Assembly (NCBI GenBank): GCA_050292445.1
Contig: JBNKLQ010000136.1
Location: forward strand, 1-15,949
DNA from: Leptofilum sp050292445
GTDB lineage: Bacteria > Chloroflexota > Anaerolineae > Promineifilales > Promineifilaceae
DNA: 15,949 bases
Reading direction: 5' to 3'
Both the position numbers and the translations under genes were made by a program. The notes below the pieces were generated by a model, which saw only the letters and a program-made list of their open reading frames with translations, made no database searches and was not told where the DNA came from. Below, piece after piece: positions 13,354 to 15,949 of the stretch. Every line of letters begins with the position of its first letter. Position 1 is the stretch's first letter.

Positions 13354-15846
13354 GTGAACTCTAAAAATTGGGAACGTTTTACGCAGCGCGCCAGACGCGT
13401 TCTAAGTTTAGCCCAAGAAGAGGCTGAACGATTAAATCATAATTACATCGGTAGTGAGCATGTCCTCATAGGGTTGCTCCGCGAAGAAGGTGGCGTTGCC
13501 GGACGTGTTTTACGGGAGCTTGGCCTAGATGCTGTACGTGTCCAGGCTATGGTTGAAAGATTGTCCGGAGGGCCGGGAACCAGAACCCCATTTACGAAAA
13601 TTGAGCTTTCGCCAAGCACGAAGCGCGTGCTTGAGTTAGCCGTGGAAGAAGCCCGCCGTATGGGTCAGCATTACATCAGCACAGAACACCTGCTGTTAGG
13701 TTTGGCCCGGCAAAATGAAGGGCTTGCAATTGATGTCCTACGCAAGTTTGGCATTAGTGCGGAGCAAATTCGGCGACAAACGCGCCGAATGCTGCGCGAG
13801 AGTCCGGTTGCTACCAGCGAAAGTAGTAGCAGCAGCACCCCCCGCCGCTCTGCCAAAAAGGAAAAGAGCAAAACGCCAATGGTCGATCAACTGGCCACAG
13901 ACCTGACTGCCTTAGCTGAGGAAAACAAGCTCGATCCCGTCATTGGGCGCAGCACCGAAATTGAGCGCGTTATCCAGATTTTAGCCCGCCGCACCAAAAA
14001 CAACCCGGCACTCATCGGCCAACCAGGTGTAGGAAAAACTGCCATCATCGAAGGGTTAGCCCAACGCATCATAGACGGCCGTGTTCCCGACATCCTCCAC
14101 AACAAGCGTGTTCTCCAACTGGATGTAGGGAGCTTGGTAGCTGGTACCATGTATCGCGGTCAGTTTGAGGAACGCCTCAAGCGTGTCATTGAAGAACTCA
14201 AGTCTAGTGATGCTATCTTGTTCATTGACGAAGTGCACATGCTGGTTGGTGCGGGTTCTGCTGGCAGCTCGGTTGATGCAGCCAATATCCTGAAACCTGC
14301 CTTAGCTCGTGGTGAATTGCAAACCATTGGGGCCACCACCCTTGAAGAGTATCGCAAGTACATTGAAAGTGATGCTGCTCTGGAGCGGCGCTTCCAGCCC
14401 ATTCATGTTGATGAACCATCGCCGGAAGAAAGCATCGAGATTTTGCACGGCATCAAGGGTGCTTACGAAAAACATCATAATTTGTTTATTACTGAAGAAG
14501 CCATTGATGCGGCCGTTCATCTTTCTACACGTTACGTCACGGACCGGTTTTTACCTGATAAGGCAATCGACTTAATCGACGAAAGCGCCTCACGGGTACG
14601 CATGTACCGTGTACCGCAGCCAGCAGACATTCGTGAAGCTTATGATAATTTACGCGACATTCGTACTGAGCGGGTCTTAGCAGAAGATGAAGGTCGCGCT
14701 GAAGATGTAATGCATCTGAACGAACGCGAAGAAGAAATTCAGCGTCAGCTAGATCAACTACGTGCGGGCAGTGCTGAACAAGAAAAGTCTGTTAGCGTAA
14801 CGGCCGAAGACATCGCCGAAGTATTATCCATGTGGACCGGCATTCCAATTTATCAATTTACTCAGGAAGAGTCAGCTCGCCTATTGGAAATGGAAGAAGA
14901 TTTACGTAAGCACATTGTTGGTCAGGGTGAAGCAATTGAAGCTATTGCCAAAGCAGTTCGCCGCGCCCGTGCTGGTCTTAAAGACCCGCAACGACCAATT
15001 GGCTCTTTCATTTTCTTAGGCCCCACAGGCGTAGGCAAAACGGAGTTGACCAAGGCGCTGGCTAAGTTCCTATTTGGCAGTGAAGAGGCTTTGGTTCAAC
15101 TAGACATGTCTGAATTCATGGAACGGCATAATGTGGCTCGTCTGGTGGGTTCACCCCCTGGCTATGTAGGTTATGAAGACGCTGGCCAGTTGACAGAAGC
15201 TGTGCGGAGACGGCCGTATTCCATTATTGTTTTTGACGAAATTGAAAAGGCCCATCCTGAAACCTTTAACATTTTGCTGCAAATTATGGAAGAAGGTCAT
15301 TTGTCTGATGCCAAGGGTCAGAAGATTAACTTCCGCAATACCATCATCATCATGACTTCCAATGTGGGAGCAGATACGATTCGTCGTGGTCCTAATTTGG
15401 GTTTTGCCTTCCAGCGTGACGATGCCATATTGGAACAAGAACAGCATCAAGAAATGCGCAAAACGTTGTTAGATGAACTAAAACGACAGTTCCGTCCTGA
15501 GTTCATCAACCGTGTGGACAGCATCGTTGTCTTCCGCCAGCTAACCAAAGAAAACATCCGCCAAATTGTGGACATCATTCTCATAGAAGTCAACGAGCGT
15601 TTGGCCGAGCATGATCTTTCCATCACAACCACCGATGCCGCGAGAGATTGGCTTGGTGAACACGGTTACGACGCCGAGTTTGGCGCACGGCCGTTACGTC
15701 GGCTCATCCAAACAGAAGTGGAAGATCGCTTATCCGACGCCGTTTTGGCGGGTCGCTTTACGGCTGATGACATCGTTGCTATCGATGTAGAAGAAGATGA
15801 GATTGTGCTGAAGCATGAAAAAGAAGCTGCCCTTCCGGCAACTTAA
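13354..15846 (+). CDS. clpC: ATP-dependent Clp protease ATP-binding subunit ClpC
   Basis: 830 residues; an HSP100 AAA+ unfoldase that feeds proteins to ClpP in the cytosol. Order: two Clp N-terminal repeats (about 4-75 and 83-150), a Ser/Lys-rich linker (about 152-174), AAA domain 1 with Walker A G-Q-P-G-V-G-K-T (222-229) and Walker B I-L-F-I-D-E (288-293), a short coiled-coil middle domain with a UVR-like helix (about 430-472), AAA domain 2 with G-P-T-G-V-G-K-T (556-563) and I-I-V-F-D-E (624-629), and the C-terminal D2-small domain with G-A-R-P-L-R-R (777-783). L-G-F at 682-684 sits where the ClpP-docking loop of ClpC/ClpA is found. The short middle domain separates it from ClpB, and 830 residues is the normal ClpC length. 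No ctsR, mcsA or mcsB genes precede it; an S1 gene does. No CIRCE or CtsR operator was seen upstream. It ends with tandem stops TAA-TAA and an intrinsic terminator. Confidence 0.96.
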   Translation: MNSKNWERFTQRARRVLSLAQEEAERLNHNYIGSEHVLIGLLREEGGVAGRVLRELGLDAVRVQAMVERLSGGPGTRTPFTKIELSPSTKRVLELAVEEARRMGQHYISTEHLLLGLARQNEGLAIDVLRKFGISAEQIRRQTRRMLRESPVATSESSSSSTPRRSAKKEKSKTPMVDQLATDLTALAEENKLDPVIGRSTEIERVIQILARRTKNNPALIGQPGVGKTAIIEGLAQRIIDGRVPDILHNKRVLQLDVGSLVAGTMYRGQFEERLKRVIEELKSSDAILFIDEVHMLVGAGSAGSSVDAANILKPALARGELQTIGATTLEEYRKYIESDAALERRFQPIHVDEPSPEESIEILHGIKGAYEKHHNLFITEEAIDAAVHLSTRYVTDRFLPDKAIDLIDESASRVRMYRVPQPADIREAYDNLRDIRTERVLAEDEGRAEDVMHLNEREEEIQRQLDQLRAGSAEQEKSVSVTAEDIAEVLSMWTGIPIYQFTQEESARLLEMEEDLRKHIVGQGEAIEAIAKAVRRARAGLKDPQRPIGSFIFLGPTGVGKTELTKALAKFLFGSEEALVQLDMSEFMERHNVARLVGSPPGYVGYEDAGQLTEAVRRRPYSIIVFDEIEKAHPETFNILLQIMEEGHLSDAKGQKINFRNTIIIMTSNVGADTIRRGPNLGFAFQRDDAILEQEQHQEMRKTLLDELKRQFRPEFINRVDSIVVFRQLTKENIRQIVDIILIEVNERLAEHDLSITTTDAARDWLGEHGYDAEFGARPLRRLIQTEVEDRLSDAVLAGRFTADDIVAIDVEEDEIVLKHEKEAALPAT

Positions 15847-15880
15847 TAAACGACGAGTAAAGTCAAAGTAACCAATAAAT

Positions 15881-15909
15881 AAGCCCTGGCAAAATTGCCA
15901 GGGCTTTTT
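15881..15909 (+). terminator. Intrinsic terminator after clpC
   Basis: AAGCCCTGGC (15881-15890) pairs with GCCAGGGCTT (15897-15906) around a 6-base loop, and T continues to 15909. It lies 35 bases after the clpC stop and closes the S1-clpC unit. Confidence 0.95.
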
Positions 15910-15949
15910 CTATTTCGCTTGGGGTTAGGTGGATTCAGAAAATTTATTC

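Larger units (their letters stand above)
479..15694. repeat. Dispersed iterated palindrome ACGGCCGT, 36 copies
   Basis: Exact copies start at 479, 1687, 3384, 3492, 3713, 4681, 4875, 5319, 5383, 5818, 6052, 6468, 6507, 7112, 7317, 7509, 7936, 8228, 8677, 8701, 9266, 9521, 9714, 9914, 10151, 10512, 10656, 10720, 10870, 11289, 11632, 11875, 11974, 14075, 15210 and 15687. About 0.25 would be expected by chance at even composition. Per gene: methyltransferase 1, fhs 3, the three membrane proteins 7, 9 and 12, divergent gap 1, S1 0, clpC 3. Within genes it is read as T-A-V 12 times, x-R-P 13 times and N/D-G-R 10 times, so the DNA word and not a peptide is conserved. Hand count; a few may be missed. 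Confidence 0.93.

Overview
The window looks like part of a bacterial chromosome, most plausibly Chloroflexota (Anaerolineae-like). This is an inference from three things: very large GT-C-type membrane proteins with C-terminal beta-sandwich tails, a folate/corrinoid one-carbon gene set, and an S1-protein/ClpC gene pair. There are no rRNA or tRNA genes and no mobile-element genes to settle it. All the main ORFs are intact except the first, which is cut by the window edge.

Layout. (1) 1-3555, plus strand, one-carbon block: the C-terminal end of methylenetetrahydrofolate reductase (metF), a methyltetrahydrofolate:corrinoid methyltransferase-like protein, and formate-tetrahydrofolate ligase (fhs), closed by a strong intrinsic terminator at about 3595-3631. 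A [CAGT+NNN] heptad array in two inverted arms lies in the metF/methyltransferase gap. Two consecutive perfect 11-bp inverted repeats lie in the roughly 320-bp leader of fhs. (2) 3676-11917, a cell-envelope block of three giant polytopic membrane proteins. One is on the plus strand (842 aa). Two on the minus strand (965 and 916 aa) are coupled by an ATGA overlap. All three carry tandem extracytoplasmic beta-domains with the same signature. The convergent junction at 6201-6253 is a 53-nt interrupted palindrome. (3) 12041-15909, plus strand, housekeeping block: a consensus-like promoter, a four-domain S1 RNA-binding protein (rpsA/YpfD type), then a ClpC-type AAA+ unfoldase, then an intrinsic terminator.

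The one-carbon genes would activate formate on tetrahydrofolate (Fhs), reduce methylene- to methyl-THF (MetF), and pass the methyl group to a corrinoid acceptor (the methyltransferase). The membrane proteins probably use polyprenyl-linked sugars to modify surface molecules; substrate and acceptor cannot be read from sequence. S1 and ClpC act in translation initiation and protein quality control.

The most striking signal is not a gene. The palindromic octamer ACGGCCGT occurs 36 times by hand count, where about 0.25 would be expected at even composition. It is used in all three reading frames (as T-A-V, x-R-P and N/D-G-R), is densest in the fast-evolving membrane-protein genes, and is absent from the S1 gene. 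It resembles the HIP1 phenomenon of cyanobacteria with a different word.
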